A stretch of 64,000 nucleotides of DNA from Mesorhizobium sp. B4-1-4 (GCF_006439395.2 NZ_CP083950.1:496001-560000), one strand, 5' to 3'; shown: positions 24,736-33,712, counted from the stretch's first letter. Notes: generated from the letters alone by a model not told the origin. Program-made: numbers and translations.

Positions 24736-25731
24736 ATGACGCGCGCCATCGACCTTTCGGACATCCGAGCCGCCCGCGAACGTATCGCCGGCAAGATCGA
24801 ACGAACGCCAACCGTGCTGTCCGAAGCTCTGTCGGAACGGTTGGGTATTCCCGTTCACCTCAAGCTCGAACATCGCCAGATCACCGGCAGCTTCAAACTG
24901 CGTGGCGCTTCGAACGCGGTAGCCTCGCTGAGCGTGCAGGAGAAGGCACGTGGCGTGGTCGCGGCCTCCACCGGCAACCACGGCCGAGCGCTTGCCCATG
25001 CGGCGAAACTCGAGGGAACGCGCGCGGTGATCTGCATGTCGCGGCTGGTGCCTCAGAACAAGCTCGATGCCATCCGCCGGCTTGGCGCTGAAATCCGTAT
25101 CGTCGGCAACAGCCAGGACGACGCGCAGCAGGAGGTCGAGCGGCTGGTGGCGGAGGAGGGCCTCGTCATGCTGCCGCCCTTCGACCATCCAGCCATCATT
25201 GCTGGCCAGGGTACCCTCGGACTGGAGATGATCGAGCAGGTTCCCGACGCCGCGCTGGTGCTGGTGCAACTGTCGGGCGGTGGGCTCGCCTCGGGCGTAG
25301 CGGCGGCGATCAAGGGCGTCAGCCCCGGGACCAGGGTCGTCGGCGTGTCGATGGCGCGGGGTGCTGCGATGAAGGCGAGCCTCGATGCCGGCCGGCCCGT
25401 GCTGGTCGAGGAGTTGCCGACGCTGGCGGACTCGCTCGGCGGCGGCATCGGCCTCGACAACCAACTGACCTTCGCCATGTGCCGCGACCTGCTCGACGAT
25501 ATCGTCCTGCTTTCCGAGGAGGAAATCGCCGCCGGCATCCGCCATGCCTATGAGCAGGAGCGCGAGATCGTCGAAGGCGCCGGCGCCGTCGGCATCGCGG
25601 CACTGCTCGCCGGTAAGGTCAGCGCGAGCGGACCGATGGTGGTTCTGCTTTCGGGGCGCAACATCGATATGGAACTGCACAAGAAGATCGTTTGCGGAGA
25701 GAAGCCCTCATTTGCGGAGCGCGCCGCATGA
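24736..25731 (+). CDS. eutB: Hydroxyectoine utilization dehydratase EutB (threonine dehydratase-like)
   Basis: Fold-type-II PLP enzyme of 331 residues. Lys54 in GSFKLRGASN is the Schiff-base lysine, and SGGGLASG near 178-185 is the phosphate-binding glycine loop. It resembles catabolic threonine dehydratase without the regulatory ACT domain. In the eut context it is assigned to removal of the 5-hydroxyl group of hydroxyectoine as water, working with EutC. Its stop overlaps the eutC start as ATGA, so translation is probably coupled. Confidence 0.88.
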   Translation: MTRAIDLSDIRAARERIAGKIERTPTVLSEALSERLGIPVHLKLEHRQITGSFKLRGASNAVASLSVQEKARGVVAASTGNHGRALAHAAKLEGTRAVICMSRLVPQNKLDAIRRLGAEIRIVGNSQDDAQQEVERLVAEEGLVMLPPFDHPAIIAGQGTLGLEMIEQVPDAALVLVQLSGGGLASGVAAAIKGVSPGTRVVGVSMARGAAMKASLDAGRPVLVEELPTLADSLGGGIGLDNQLTFAMCRDLLDDIVLLSEEEIAAGIRHAYEQEREIVEGAGAVGIAALLAGKVSASGPMVVLLSGRNIDMELHKKIVCGEKPSFAERAA

Positions 25732-26720
25732 ACCGGATGACAATCCTGACCGAAGCGGAACTGCGTAAGATCGTGACGCTCGATCTTGATGCCGTCGCCT
25801 GCGTCGAGAATGCTTTTCGCGCGCTAGCCACTTTGCCGGTGGCGATGCCGCCGATCCTGCGGCTCGACATCCCTGAACATCACGGCGAGGTCGATGTGAA
25901 GACCGCCTATGTGCCTGGCGTCGACGGCTTCGCCATCAAGATCAGTCCCGGATTCTTCGACAATCCGAAACTCGGCCTGCCCAGCGTCAATGGCATGATG
26001 GTGCTTTTGTCGGCAAAGACAGGTCTGGTCGAGGCGCTGCTGCTCGACAATGGCTATCTCACCGATATCCGCACCGCCGCCGCGGGCGCGGTCGCGGCCA
26101 AGCATCTATCGCGGCCGGATTCGTCCGTCGCCGCGATCTTCGGCGCCGGCGTGCAAGCCGGATTGCAGCTCGAAGCGCTCCGCCTCGTGCGGCCAATCAC
26201 AGAGGCACGCATCTGGGCCCGCGATGCCGCCAAGGCTGAGCTGACTGCGGGCGCCCTGCGTGAGAAGCTCGGCATCGCCGTGCGCGCCGAACCCAGTGCC
26301 GCGGAGGCCGTGGTTGGGGCCGACATCATCGTCACCACGACGCCGTCGACCGAGCCTCTGATCAAGGCCGGCTTCATCTCTGCCGGCCAGCACATCACCG
26401 CCATGGGCTCGGACGCCGAACACAAGAACGAGATCGCCCCTGCGATCCTGCGCATGGCTGATCTCTACGTCGCCGACAGTGCTCGCCAGACACGGCGGCT
26501 GGGCGAACTGCATCATGCCATCGCCGCAGGAATCATGGCCGCCGAGGACGAGGTGGCCGAATTGGGCCAGATCATCGCTGGCGAGAGACACGGACGGCGC
26601 TCGGCCAGCGACATCACCATTGCCGATCTCACCGGCACCGGCGTGCAGGATACGGCGATTGCCACGCTCGCCCGCGACCGGGCGCTGGCCGCGAAATCCG
26701 GAACCATTTTTGAAAGCTGA
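25728..26720 (+). CDS. eutC: Ectoine utilization protein EutC (ornithine cyclodeaminase / mu-crystallin family)
   Basis: NAD(P)-binding oxidoreductase-like protein of 330 residues. The Rossmann motif reads IFGAGVQAGLQ near residue 142, and the family block GLVEALLLDNGYLTDIRTAAAGAVAA precedes it. In eut clusters it is proposed to reduce the imine made from hydroxyectoine by EutB, giving ectoine. ATG 25728 overlaps the eutB stop by four bases. A 12-residue longer frame exists but would overlap eutB further without family support. Confidence 0.88.
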   Translation: MNRMTILTEAELRKIVTLDLDAVACVENAFRALATLPVAMPPILRLDIPEHHGEVDVKTAYVPGVDGFAIKISPGFFDNPKLGLPSVNGMMVLLSAKTGLVEALLLDNGYLTDIRTAAAGAVAAKHLSRPDSSVAAIFGAGVQAGLQLEALRLVRPITEARIWARDAAKAELTAGALREKLGIAVRAEPSAAEAVVGADIIVTTTPSTEPLIKAGFISAGQHITAMGSDAEHKNEIAPAILRMADLYVADSARQTRRLGELHHAIAAGIMAAEDEVAELGQIIAGERHGRRSASDITIADLTGTGVQDTAIATLARDRALAAKSGTIFES

Positions 26721-26727
26721 TGCCGGC

Positions 26728-26775
26728 CAAAGCGTGATCCGGAAAAGTGGGAACCGGCTTTCACGCGCAAAGAAG
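26728..26775. repeat. Short rhizobial-type intergenic repeat between eutC and doeA
   Basis: The segment around GATCCGGAAAAGTGGGAACCGG resembles, from memory, a family of short dispersed repeats common between genes in Rhizobium and Mesorhizobium. It sits in a 123-base gap inside the operon. No second copy was found in this window, so the family call rests on recall. Confidence 0.4.
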
Positions 26776-26843
26776 AACCAGACGACGAGCCGGATTCAGC
26801 GAAGTTGAACAGGCTCCAGCCCAACAAACGAGGACCCAAAAAA

Positions 26844-28022
26844 ATGCAGCCAAACCTGAAATTTTCGCGCGGCGAATATGCGGATCGCCTCGCCAAGACG
26901 CGCAAAGCCATGGAAGCCAAGGGTGTCGATCTCCTGATCGTCAGCGATCCCTCCAACATGGCCTGGCTGACCGGTTACGACGGCTGGTCGTTCTACGTGC
27001 ACCAGGCGGTCATCGTGCCGCCATCGGGCGAGCCGGTCTGGTACGGCCGTGGCCAGGACGCCAATGGCGCCAAGCGCACCGCCTATCTCGCGCATGACAA
27101 CATCGTCGGCTATGCCGACCACTATGTGCAGTCGACCGAGCGCCACCCCATGGACTTCCTGTCCAGCGTGCTGACCGATCGCGGCTGGGGCAAGCTGACC
27201 ATCGGCGTCGAGATGGACAATTACTGGTTCTCCGCCGCTGCGTTCGCCGCCTTGCAGAAGCATCTGCCCAACGCCCGCTTCGTCGATGCCACGGCCCTGG
27301 TCAACTGGCAGCGCGCGCTGAAGAGCCCGACCGAGATCGACTACATGCGCAAGGCCGCCCGCATCGTCGAGGCGATGCATCAGCGCATCGTCGACAGGAT
27401 TGAAGTCGGCATGCGCAAATGTGATCTCGTCGCCGAGATCTACGATGCCGGCACGCGCGGCGTCGACGGCATCGGCGGCGACTATCCGGCGATCGTGCCG
27501 CTGCTGCCGTCGGGCGTCGATGCTTCGGCGCCGCATTTGACCTGGGATGACCAGCCGATGAAGTCGGGCGAGGGCACGTTCTTCGAGATTGCTGGCTGCT
27601 ACAACAGGTACCACTGTCCGCTGTCGCGCACCGTCTTCCTCGGCAAGCCGACGCAGGAATTCCTCGATGCCGAGAAGGCGACGCTTGAAGGCATGGATGC
27701 GGGGTTGGCGGCGGCAAAACCCGGCAACACATGCGAGGACATCGCCAATGCCTTCTTCGCCGTCCTGAAGAAGTACGGCATCATTAAGGACAACCGCACC
27801 GGCTACTCGATCGGCCTGTCCTATCCGCCGGATTGGGGCGAGCGCACGATGAGCCTGCGCCCCGGCGACCGCACCGAACTCAAGCCCGGCATGACCTTCC
27901 ATTTCATGACCGGCCTGTGGCTGGAGACGATGGGTCTTGAGATCACCGAATCCATCCTGATCACCGAAACGGGTGTGGAATGCCTGGCCAATGTGCCGCG
28001 CAAGCTGGTGGTGAAGAATTGA
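26844..28022 (+). CDS. doeA: Ectoine hydrolase (M24 aminopeptidase-like)
   Basis: Opens the ectoine ring to N-acetyl-2,4-diaminobutyrate. The protein has 392 residues: a creatinase-like N-terminal domain to about residue 150 and a pita-bread M24 domain after it. The C-terminal metal-site region of M24 peptidases is modified, as expected for a hydrolase that is not a metallopeptidase. ATG 26844 begins the conserved MQPNLKFSRGEYA; a TTG at 26805 would add 13 residues without support. Also called eutD in S. meliloti-style naming. The doeB gene follows after five bases. Confidence 0.92.
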   Translation: MQPNLKFSRGEYADRLAKTRKAMEAKGVDLLIVSDPSNMAWLTGYDGWSFYVHQAVIVPPSGEPVWYGRGQDANGAKRTAYLAHDNIVGYADHYVQSTERHPMDFLSSVLTDRGWGKLTIGVEMDNYWFSAAAFAALQKHLPNARFVDATALVNWQRALKSPTEIDYMRKAARIVEAMHQRIVDRIEVGMRKCDLVAEIYDAGTRGVDGIGGDYPAIVPLLPSGVDASAPHLTWDDQPMKSGEGTFFEIAGCYNRYHCPLSRTVFLGKPTQEFLDAEKATLEGMDAGLAAAKPGNTCEDIANAFFAVLKKYGIIKDNRTGYSIGLSYPPDWGERTMSLRPGDRTELKPGMTFHFMTGLWLETMGLEITESILITETGVECLANVPRKLVVKN

Positions 28023-28027
28023 ACCCG

Positions 28028-29029
28028 ATGTCCAGCCTCCGTCCGTCGCCTATCGCGCCGACCGTCGATTTCGATCGTGACGGCGTCCAGCATGGTTTCC
28101 TGCGCCTGCCCTACAGCCGCGACGATTCGGCCTGGGGCTCGGTGATGATCCCGATCTGCGTCATCCGCAACGGCAAGGGACCGGCGGCGCTGCTGACCGG
28201 TGGCAACCATGGCGACGAGTATGAGGGCCCGCTGGCGCTCTACGGACTCGCCCGCACACTCGACCCCAAGGACGTCTCCGGCACGGTGATCATCGTGCCG
28301 GCGATGAACTATCCGGCCTTTCGTGCCGGCACGCGCACGTCGCCGATCGACAAGGGCAACATGAACCGCAGCTTTCCCGGCCGGCCCGATGGCACGGTGA
28401 CCGAGAAGATCGCCGACTATTTCCAACGCGAGTTGCTCCCCCGCGCCGACATCGTCTTCGATTTCCATTCCGGCGGCAGGACCTTGGATTTCGTGCCTTT
28501 CTGCGCCGCGCACACGCTGCCGGACAAGGTGCAGGAAGAAAAGGCCTTCGCCGCAGTCGAAGCCTTCTCGGCACCTTTCTCGATGCGCATGACCGAGATC
28601 GATGCGGTCGGCATGTACGACACCGCGGCCGAGGACATGGGCAAGGTCTTCGTCACCACCGAACTTGGCGGCGGGGGGACATCGCGTGCCGAAACCGTGC
28701 GCATCGCGCGGCGTGGCATCCTCAATGTGCTTCGCCATGCAGGCATTGTTGATGGCGCGGTGGAGAAGACCAGAACACAGTGGCTCGACATGCCCTCGGG
28801 CGATTGCTTCGCCTTCGCCGAGGACGACGGCATGATCGAAACCATGGTCGATCTCGGCGAAGCCGTCGAGGAAGGCGCGGTGCTGGCGCGCATCCATTCC
28901 GTTGGCCGCACCGGCATTGCCCCACAGGAAATCCGGGCAAAAATGTCTGGCTTGCTGGCGGCGCGGCATTTTCCCGGGCTGGTCAAAGCGGGTGACTGCG
29001 CCGCGGTGATGGCCGTGAAGGTAGGCTGA
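28028..29029 (+). CDS. doeB: N-alpha-acetyl-L-2,4-diaminobutyrate deacetylase
   Basis: Zinc hydrolase of the succinylglutamate desuccinylase/aspartoacylase family, 333 residues. Zinc ligands are likely His61 and Glu64 in GGNHGDEYEG and His148 in FDFHSGG. It removes the acetyl group made by DoeA, yielding acetate and L-2,4-diaminobutyrate for DoeD. Also called eutE. ATG 28028 begins directly after doeA. It is the last gene of the rightward ectoine operon, and nothing like an intrinsic terminator follows within 100 bases. Confidence 0.92.
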   Translation: MSSLRPSPIAPTVDFDRDGVQHGFLRLPYSRDDSAWGSVMIPICVIRNGKGPAALLTGGNHGDEYEGPLALYGLARTLDPKDVSGTVIIVPAMNYPAFRAGTRTSPIDKGNMNRSFPGRPDGTVTEKIADYFQRELLPRADIVFDFHSGGRTLDFVPFCAAHTLPDKVQEEKAFAAVEAFSAPFSMRMTEIDAVGMYDTAAEDMGKVFVTTELGGGGTSRAETVRIARRGILNVLRHAGIVDGAVEKTRTQWLDMPSGDCFAFAEDDGMIETMVDLGEAVEEGAVLARIHSVGRTGIAPQEIRAKMSGLLAARHFPGLVKAGDCAAVMAVKVG

Positions 29030-29345
29030 GCACGAGCGCCTGTGTGCTCGGCTCTGGCCCGAGCGGAGCGAGCCCGATGCGACCGGCTCGCAAATGGAGC
29101 ATCGCGAACTGCTGGCCGCCTGCCGCGAGCGCGACGGCAGGAAAGCCGCGAGCGTTCTGCGGCAGTATCTGCGCGAAGGGAGCGAGACGCTCGTCAACGC
29201 GATAGAGGGCGGTGGCTTGTCGCGAAAACCCTAACCTCGACTGACAAATAGAGTGCCGATCGATACCGGCCACGTCGGGCGCGGTTGCGTCTATGCGAGT
29301 TCACTGCCACATATTGCAACGTCAATGCTCGACAAGAGGATCGCC
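29030..29345. other. Region between the ectoine operon and the DeoR-type gene
   Basis: The first part holds the tail of a GntR-family regulator (29073-29234). The remainder, 29235-29345, is short and probably carries the promoter of the DeoR-type gene. I find no full gene and no clear terminator for doeB. Confidence 0.5.
29073..29234 (+). pseudogene. C-terminal remnant of a GntR-family (FCD domain) regulator
   Basis: The frame from 29073 to TAA 29232-29234 reads GSQMEHRELLAACRERD and then AASVLRQYLREG, matching the end of FCD-domain GntR regulators, where a conserved His of the metal site (here in EHRELL) precedes the last two helices. The DNA-binding domain and most of the ligand domain are missing; upstream translation loses similarity before 29073. 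It may be what is left of a regulator of a neighbouring operon. Confidence 0.55.
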
Positions 29346-30146
29346 ATGTCTCCCGTCAGCCGCCTGCCGGTGCGCGCCCTTGCCCCGCGCCGCCATGACG
29401 AAATCCTGCGGCGGCTGAGCGCCCAAGGCTCCGTCAGTGTCGCCGAACTGGCCGGGTTCTTCGAGGTCTCGCGCGAAACCATCCGCCGCGATCTGAAGCT
29501 GCTTTCGGAGCAGGGCAGGCTCGGCATCGTGCATGGCGGTGCCGCCCGCTTCGAACCGAGCGAACCGGCGATGAGCCTGCGCAGCCAGGAAAATGCCCAT
29601 GGCAAGGCGGCGATCGGCAGGGCTGCCGCCGGTCTGGTCAGGGATGGCATGGTGGTCTTTCTCGATTCCGGCACCACCACCTTGGCCGTCGCGCATGCCA
29701 TGACCGAACTGCGCGATCTCACCATCTGCACGGCAAGCCTGAAGATAGCGCTGCATCTGTGCCATGTGCCGGGCATGCGCGTGCATATGCTGGGCGGCGA
29801 GATCGATCCGGGCGAGGAGGCGGCTTCCGGCATCGACACGCTTGATGCAATGGCCCGCTTTCGCGTCGACATCGCCTTTCTCGGTGGTGGTGCCCTGTCG
29901 CCGGAAGGCGACGTGACGGACTTCACCCGTGCCGGCGCCGAGCAGCGCGGCCGTATGATCGCGCTCGCCGGCAAGGCCTATTTCGTGCTCGACAGCAGCA
30001 AGTTCGGCAAGCTGACACCGCTCAGGATTCCGAATTTCGAACGGGCCGCCGGCGTGATCGTCGACGCCAATCCCGAACCAGCGCTTGCGGAAGCGCTTTC
30101 GCAAAAGGGGCCAGAACTCATCGTTGCTTTATGTGATAATTTGTGA
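29346..30146 (+). CDS. DeoR-family transcriptional regulator
   Basis: Repressor-type protein of 266 residues. The N-terminal helix-turn-helix (about 15-70) contains the DeoR signature SRETIRRDLKLLSEQG. The C-terminal DeoRC domain (about 80-240) has DSGTTTLAVAHAM, where sugar-phosphate ligands bind in relatives. ATG 29346 is preceded by AAGAGGA at six bases; an upstream ATG at 29325 would add seven residues. It lies 67 bases before the flavoprotein gene on the same strand and is the likely regulator of that gene. No sugar-phosphate pathway is adjacent, so the effector is unknown. Confidence 0.87.
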   Translation: MSPVSRLPVRALAPRRHDEILRRLSAQGSVSVAELAGFFEVSRETIRRDLKLLSEQGRLGIVHGGAARFEPSEPAMSLRSQENAHGKAAIGRAAAGLVRDGMVVFLDSGTTTLAVAHAMTELRDLTICTASLKIALHLCHVPGMRVHMLGGEIDPGEEAASGIDTLDAMARFRVDIAFLGGGALSPEGDVTDFTRAGAEQRGRMIALAGKAYFVLDSSKFGKLTPLRIPNFERAAGVIVDANPEPALAEALSQKGPELIVALCDNL

Positions 30147-30155
30147 GATTTTGAG

Positions 30156-30183
30156 TTGATATTTGGCATTGCTATGTTAGTAT
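30156..30183 (+). promoter_or_regulatory. Candidate promoter before the flavoprotein gene
   Basis: TTGATA (30156-30161) and TAGTAT (30178-30183) are separated by 16 bases in an AT-rich interval just upstream of the flavoprotein ATG at 30214. Only modest agreement with sigma-70 consensus. Confidence 0.3.
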
Positions 30184-30213
30184 CCCGGCCATCCCTCCAA
30201 TGGCGGAACGCTC

Positions 30214-32691
30214 ATGGCACATGAATTTCCCATCCACGCTCGCGTTGTCATCGTCGGCGGCGGCATCATTGGCTGCTCGGTCGCCTATCATCTGACAAAA
30301 CTCGGCTGGACCGATGTTGTCCTGCTCGAGCAGGGACAACTCAGCGGCGGCACCACCTGGCATGCCGCCGGTCTTGTCGGTCAGTTGCGCAGCCACTCCA
30401 ACATGACGAGCCTGATCAGATACTCCACCCAGCTTTACAGCGAACTGGAGGCCGAGACCGGTCTCGCCACCGGCTGGAAGAACTGCGGTTCGCTGTCGGT
30501 TGCGCGCACCGCGGATCGCATGACGGTGCTGAAGCGCACGGCAGCGTCGGCGCGCGCTCAGGGCGTGGAGATCGACGTTATCTCGCCGAGCGAGGCTGGC
30601 GATCTGTGGCCTGTCATGGCGATTGACGATCTGGTCGGTGCCGTCTGGTTGCCAGGGGATGGCAAAGCCAATCCGACTGATCTGACGCAGTCGCTGGCCA
30701 AGGGCGCGCGCAATCGCGGCGCGAAAATCCTCGAGCGGGTCAAGGTGTCAGGCATCCGCGTCAGGAACGGCGTCGCCTGCGGTGTCGAGACTGACCACGG
30801 CAGCATCGCCGCCGAGATCGTCGTCAACTGCGCCGGCCAGTGGGCGCGCAAGGTCGGGCTGATGTGCGGTGTTTCTGTGCCGCTGCATTCGGCCGAGCAC
30901 ATGTATATCGTCACCGGCAGGATCGAGGGCGTGCATCCTGACCTGCCTGTCATGCGCGATCCCGACGGCTTCATCTATTTCAAGGAAGAGGTCGGCGGCC
31001 TGGTCATGGGAGGTTTCGAGCCGCATGCCAAGCCCTGGGGCATGAACGGCATCCCCGAAAATTTCGAATTCGCGCTGCTGCCCGACGATTGGGACCAGTT
31101 CGAGATCCTGATGGAAAACGCGCTGGTCCGCGTGCCGCAGCTGGCGCATGCCGAGGTCAAGAAATTCTACAACGGTCCCGAAAGCTTCACGCCGGACAAC
31201 AATTTCATCCTTGGCGAGGCGCCGGAACTGAAGAATTTCTATGTCGGCGCTGGATTCAATTCGATGGGCATCGCCAGCGCCGGCGGCGCGGGCAGGGCGC
31301 TGGCCGAATGGATCGTCAACAGCGCACCGACCATGGATCTGTGGCCGGTCGATATCAGGCGCTTCGCTTCCTTCAACAACAACCCGCGCTGGCTGCATGA
31401 CCGAGTCAAGGAGACGCTCGGCCTGCACTACGCCATGCCGTGGCCGAACCGTGAACTCGAGACCGCGCGGCCCTTCCGCCGCTCGCCGCTCTATGACCGG
31501 CTGGCCGCCAGGGGCGCCTGCTTCGGCTCCAAGATGGGTTGGGAGCGTGCCAACTGGTTCGCTGCTCCAGGAGAGAAGGCCGAGAACGATTACGCCTTCG
31601 GCCGCCAGAATTGGCATGAGGCGGTCCGCCGCGAGATGAAGGCGACACGCGAGGCCGTCGCCATCTTCGACCAGACGTCTTTCGCAAAACTGCTTGTCCA
31701 GGGCCGCGACGCTTGCGCCGTGCTGAACCGGATCTGCGCCGGCAATGTCGATGTACCTATAGGTACGTCGGTCTACACGGGCTTGCTCAACGCGCGTGGC
31801 GGCTATGAAAGCGACCTCACCGTGATGCGGCTGGATGCGGAGAAGTTCCTCATCGTCACAGGATCCGCGCAAGCGGTCCACGACGCTGACTGGATCGTCA
31901 GGAACATTCCGGCCGACGCCCATGCGATCCTGACCGACGTCACCTCGGCCTATGCCGTGCTGGCCGTGATGGGACCACACTCGCGCGATCTTCTCGGCAA
32001 ACTGTCCTCGGCCGATCTCTCCAACGCGAGCTTTCCCTTCGCCGCCATCCGCGAGATCGATATCGGCCATGCCACCGCCCATGCCAACCGCATGACCTAT
32101 GTCGGTGAACTCGGCTGGGAATTGATCGTGCCGACAGAATTCGCCGTTGGCGTCTACGAGGCGCTGCATGAGGCAGGGGGTGAATTCGGCTTGGCTGACG
32201 CCGGCTACTACGCGCTCGATGCCTTGCGCATCGAAAAGGGTTTTCGCGCCTGGGGCAGGGAATTGACGCCGGATATCAACCCTTGGCAGGCCGGGCTTGG
32301 CTTTGCCGTCGCTATCGACAAGCCGGGCGGCTTCATCGGCCGCGACGCGCTGGTCGAGGCAAGGTCTGCGGCGGCACCGGCCAAGCGCATCGTGCTGTTC
32401 ACGCTCGACGATGCCGAGCCGATGCTGTGGGGCGGTGAGCTGATCCTGCGTGACGGCAAGCCGGTCGGCGAGGTTCGCTCGGCGGCCTATGGCCACACGC
32501 TGGGCCGCTCGGTCGCGCTCGGGCTGGTCGAAAACGAAGCCGGCGTCGACGCCCAATTCCTCAGCGGTGGCCGTTTCGAAATCGACCTCGCTGGCGTTCG
32601 CCATACGGCAACGGCGCACCTGCGCAGCCCCTACGATCCGAAATCAGAGCGGGTGAAGGCGGATAGGGTTGAGGTTCGCGCCGCCGCTTAA
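30214..32691 (+). CDS. FAD-dependent dimethylglycine/sarcosine dehydrogenase-like protein with GcvT domain
   Basis: The 825 residues combine two modules. An FAD-binding DAO-type oxidoreductase occupies about 1-390, with the dinucleotide motif VVIVGGGIIGCSVAYH at 11-26. A folate-binding aminomethyltransferase (GcvT) region covers about 430-815. This architecture oxidises N-methyl amines (dimethylglycine, sarcosine) and passes the one-carbon unit to tetrahydrofolate. The TGATPLF-type histidine site for covalent FAD is not obvious; SGGTTWHAAGLVG with a His is the candidate. The DeoR-type gene upstream may control it. Its stop overlaps that of the convergent LysR gene. Methylated aminophosphonates are a possible substrate because of the phosphonate locus next door; this is speculation. 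Confidence 0.85.
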   Translation: MAHEFPIHARVVIVGGGIIGCSVAYHLTKLGWTDVVLLEQGQLSGGTTWHAAGLVGQLRSHSNMTSLIRYSTQLYSELEAETGLATGWKNCGSLSVARTADRMTVLKRTAASARAQGVEIDVISPSEAGDLWPVMAIDDLVGAVWLPGDGKANPTDLTQSLAKGARNRGAKILERVKVSGIRVRNGVACGVETDHGSIAAEIVVNCAGQWARKVGLMCGVSVPLHSAEHMYIVTGRIEGVHPDLPVMRDPDGFIYFKEEVGGLVMGGFEPHAKPWGMNGIPENFEFALLPDDWDQFEILMENALVRVPQLAHAEVKKFYNGPESFTPDNNFILGEAPELKNFYVGAGFNSMGIASAGGAGRALAEWIVNSAPTMDLWPVDIRRFASFNNNPRWLHDRVKETLGLHYAMPWPNRELETARPFRRSPLYDRLAARGACFGSKMGWERANWFAAPGEKAENDYAFGRQNWHEAVRREMKATREAVAIFDQTSFAKLLVQGRDACAVLNRICAGNVDVPIGTSVYTGLLNARGGYESDLTVMRLDAEKFLIVTGSAQAVHDADWIVRNIPADAHAILTDVTSAYAVLAVMGPHSRDLLGKLSSADLSNASFPFAAIREIDIGHATAHANRMTYVGELGWELIVPTEFAVGVYEALHEAGGEFGLADAGYYALDALRIEKGFRAWGRELTPDINPWQAGLGFAVAIDKPGGFIGRDALVEARSAAAPAKRIVLFTLDDAEPMLWGGELILRDGKPVGEVRSAAYGHTLGRSVALGLVENEAGVDAQFLSGGRFEIDLAGVRHTATAHLRSPYDPKSERVKADRVEVRAAA

Positions 32692-33557
32692 TCCGCCGAC
32701 ATCGAGCGCGCCATGTCGAGAAAGGCGCGCACCAGCTTGCCGCCGCTGCGCTCGCGCAGGCAGATCAGCGCTTCGTCCATCAAGGTTTCGGGAGCGTCGA
32801 TGGTGATCGGGACGAGCCGCGAATCCTGGCCGAATTCGGCCGCCGAGACAAAGCCGATGCCGGCGCCCGAGGCGACGATCTCGCGGACGGCCTCGCGGCC
32901 CTCGGCCTCGATCACCGGCCTCAGTTCGACCTTCGAGGCAGCAGCGAGGTCTTCGAGCTTCTGGCGGGTCTTCGAGCCGCGCTCGCGCATGACCAGCGAT
33001 TCCTGCGCGAGCTGCTTGAGGGTCAGCGATTTCTTGCCGGACAGCGGGTGGTCGAGGGAGGTGAAGGCGATGATCGGCGTCGAGTTGAGCTTCAGCACTT
33101 CGAAGTCTCGCCCGGCCGGCACCTCGCCCAGCACGCCGATGTCGGCATCATAGCTGTAGAGACTGCTGATGACCGTCTCGGTGTTGCCGGCGCGCACCGA
33201 AACCTGGACGCCGGGATAACGGGCCCGGAAGCTGCCGAGGATATGAAGCAGGTGATGTGCGGCGTCCGCGACGATGCGCAGCGTGCCGGAACGCAGCGCG
33301 CGCGATTCGGTGAGCAGTTCCAGTGCCTGCTGTTCGGTGTCGAACATGCGGTGGGTTATCTCGAGCAGCTTCTGGCCCGAATGGGTCAGCGTGACCTGCT
33401 TCTTGTTCCGATTGAACAGCAGGACATCATATTCTTCCTCGAGCTTGCGCACCTGGTCGGAAATGGCCGGCTGGGTCAGGAACAGCGCTTCGGCCGCTCG
33501 CGAAAAGCCGCCCGAGATCGCCACTTGATGAAAGGCCCGCAACTGGACGTAGCGCAT
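32688..33557 (-). CDS. phnR: LysR-family regulator of aminoethylphosphonate catabolism
   Basis: LysR protein of 289 residues: an N-terminal winged helix (FHQVAISGGFSRAAEALFLTQPAISDQVRKLE) and a periplasmic-binding-like effector domain from about 90. It is divergent from the transporter that heads the phosphonate genes, which is how LysR regulators usually sit. LysR regulators are known for phnWAY clusters, hence the functional name. The divergent gap contains a 9-base inverted repeat that could be its site. The effector may be AEP or phosphonoacetaldehyde. The stop TTA overlaps the stop TAA of the convergent flavoprotein gene. Confidence 0.85.
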   Translation of the reverse strand: MRYVQLRAFHQVAISGGFSRAAEALFLTQPAISDQVRKLEEEYDVLLFNRNKKQVTLTHSGQKLLEITHRMFDTEQQALELLTESRALRSGTLRIVADAAHHLLHILGSFRARYPGVQVSVRAGNTETVISSLYSYDADIGVLGEVPAGRDFEVLKLNSTPIIAFTSLDHPLSGKKSLTLKQLAQESLVMRERGSKTRQKLEDLAAASKVELRPVIEAEGREAVREIVASGAGIGFVSAAEFGQDSRLVPITIDAPETLMDEALICLRERSGGKLVRAFLDMARSMSAD

Positions 33558-33597
33558 CTTTTCCGCCGTTCGAGGTCAGGAAGAGTGGATATCTTAC

Positions 33598-33644
33598 CAT
33601 AAGTCAGATTAACTAAAAGATAGAAATGAACGATTTGACTTATG
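33598..33644. promoter_or_regulatory. Inverted repeat between phnR and the Na/Pi transporter gene
   Basis: CATAAGTCA (33598-33606) and TGACTTATG (33636-33644) are perfect inverse complements separated by 29 bases in an AT-rich stretch between two divergent genes. The length and position suit a LysR operator covering both promoters. Confidence 0.5.
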
Positions 33645-33712
33645 TTCGGTCAAACTTAGCCTGAGTAAAGGTCGACGTCTCTGCCGGCCACGGACATTCC
33701 GGAGGCGTAGCC

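Noticed and set aside
30748..32619. 623-codon minus-strand frame opposite the flavoprotein
   Set aside because: A long shadow caused by high GC at third positions; the plus-strand protein has FAD and GcvT signatures.
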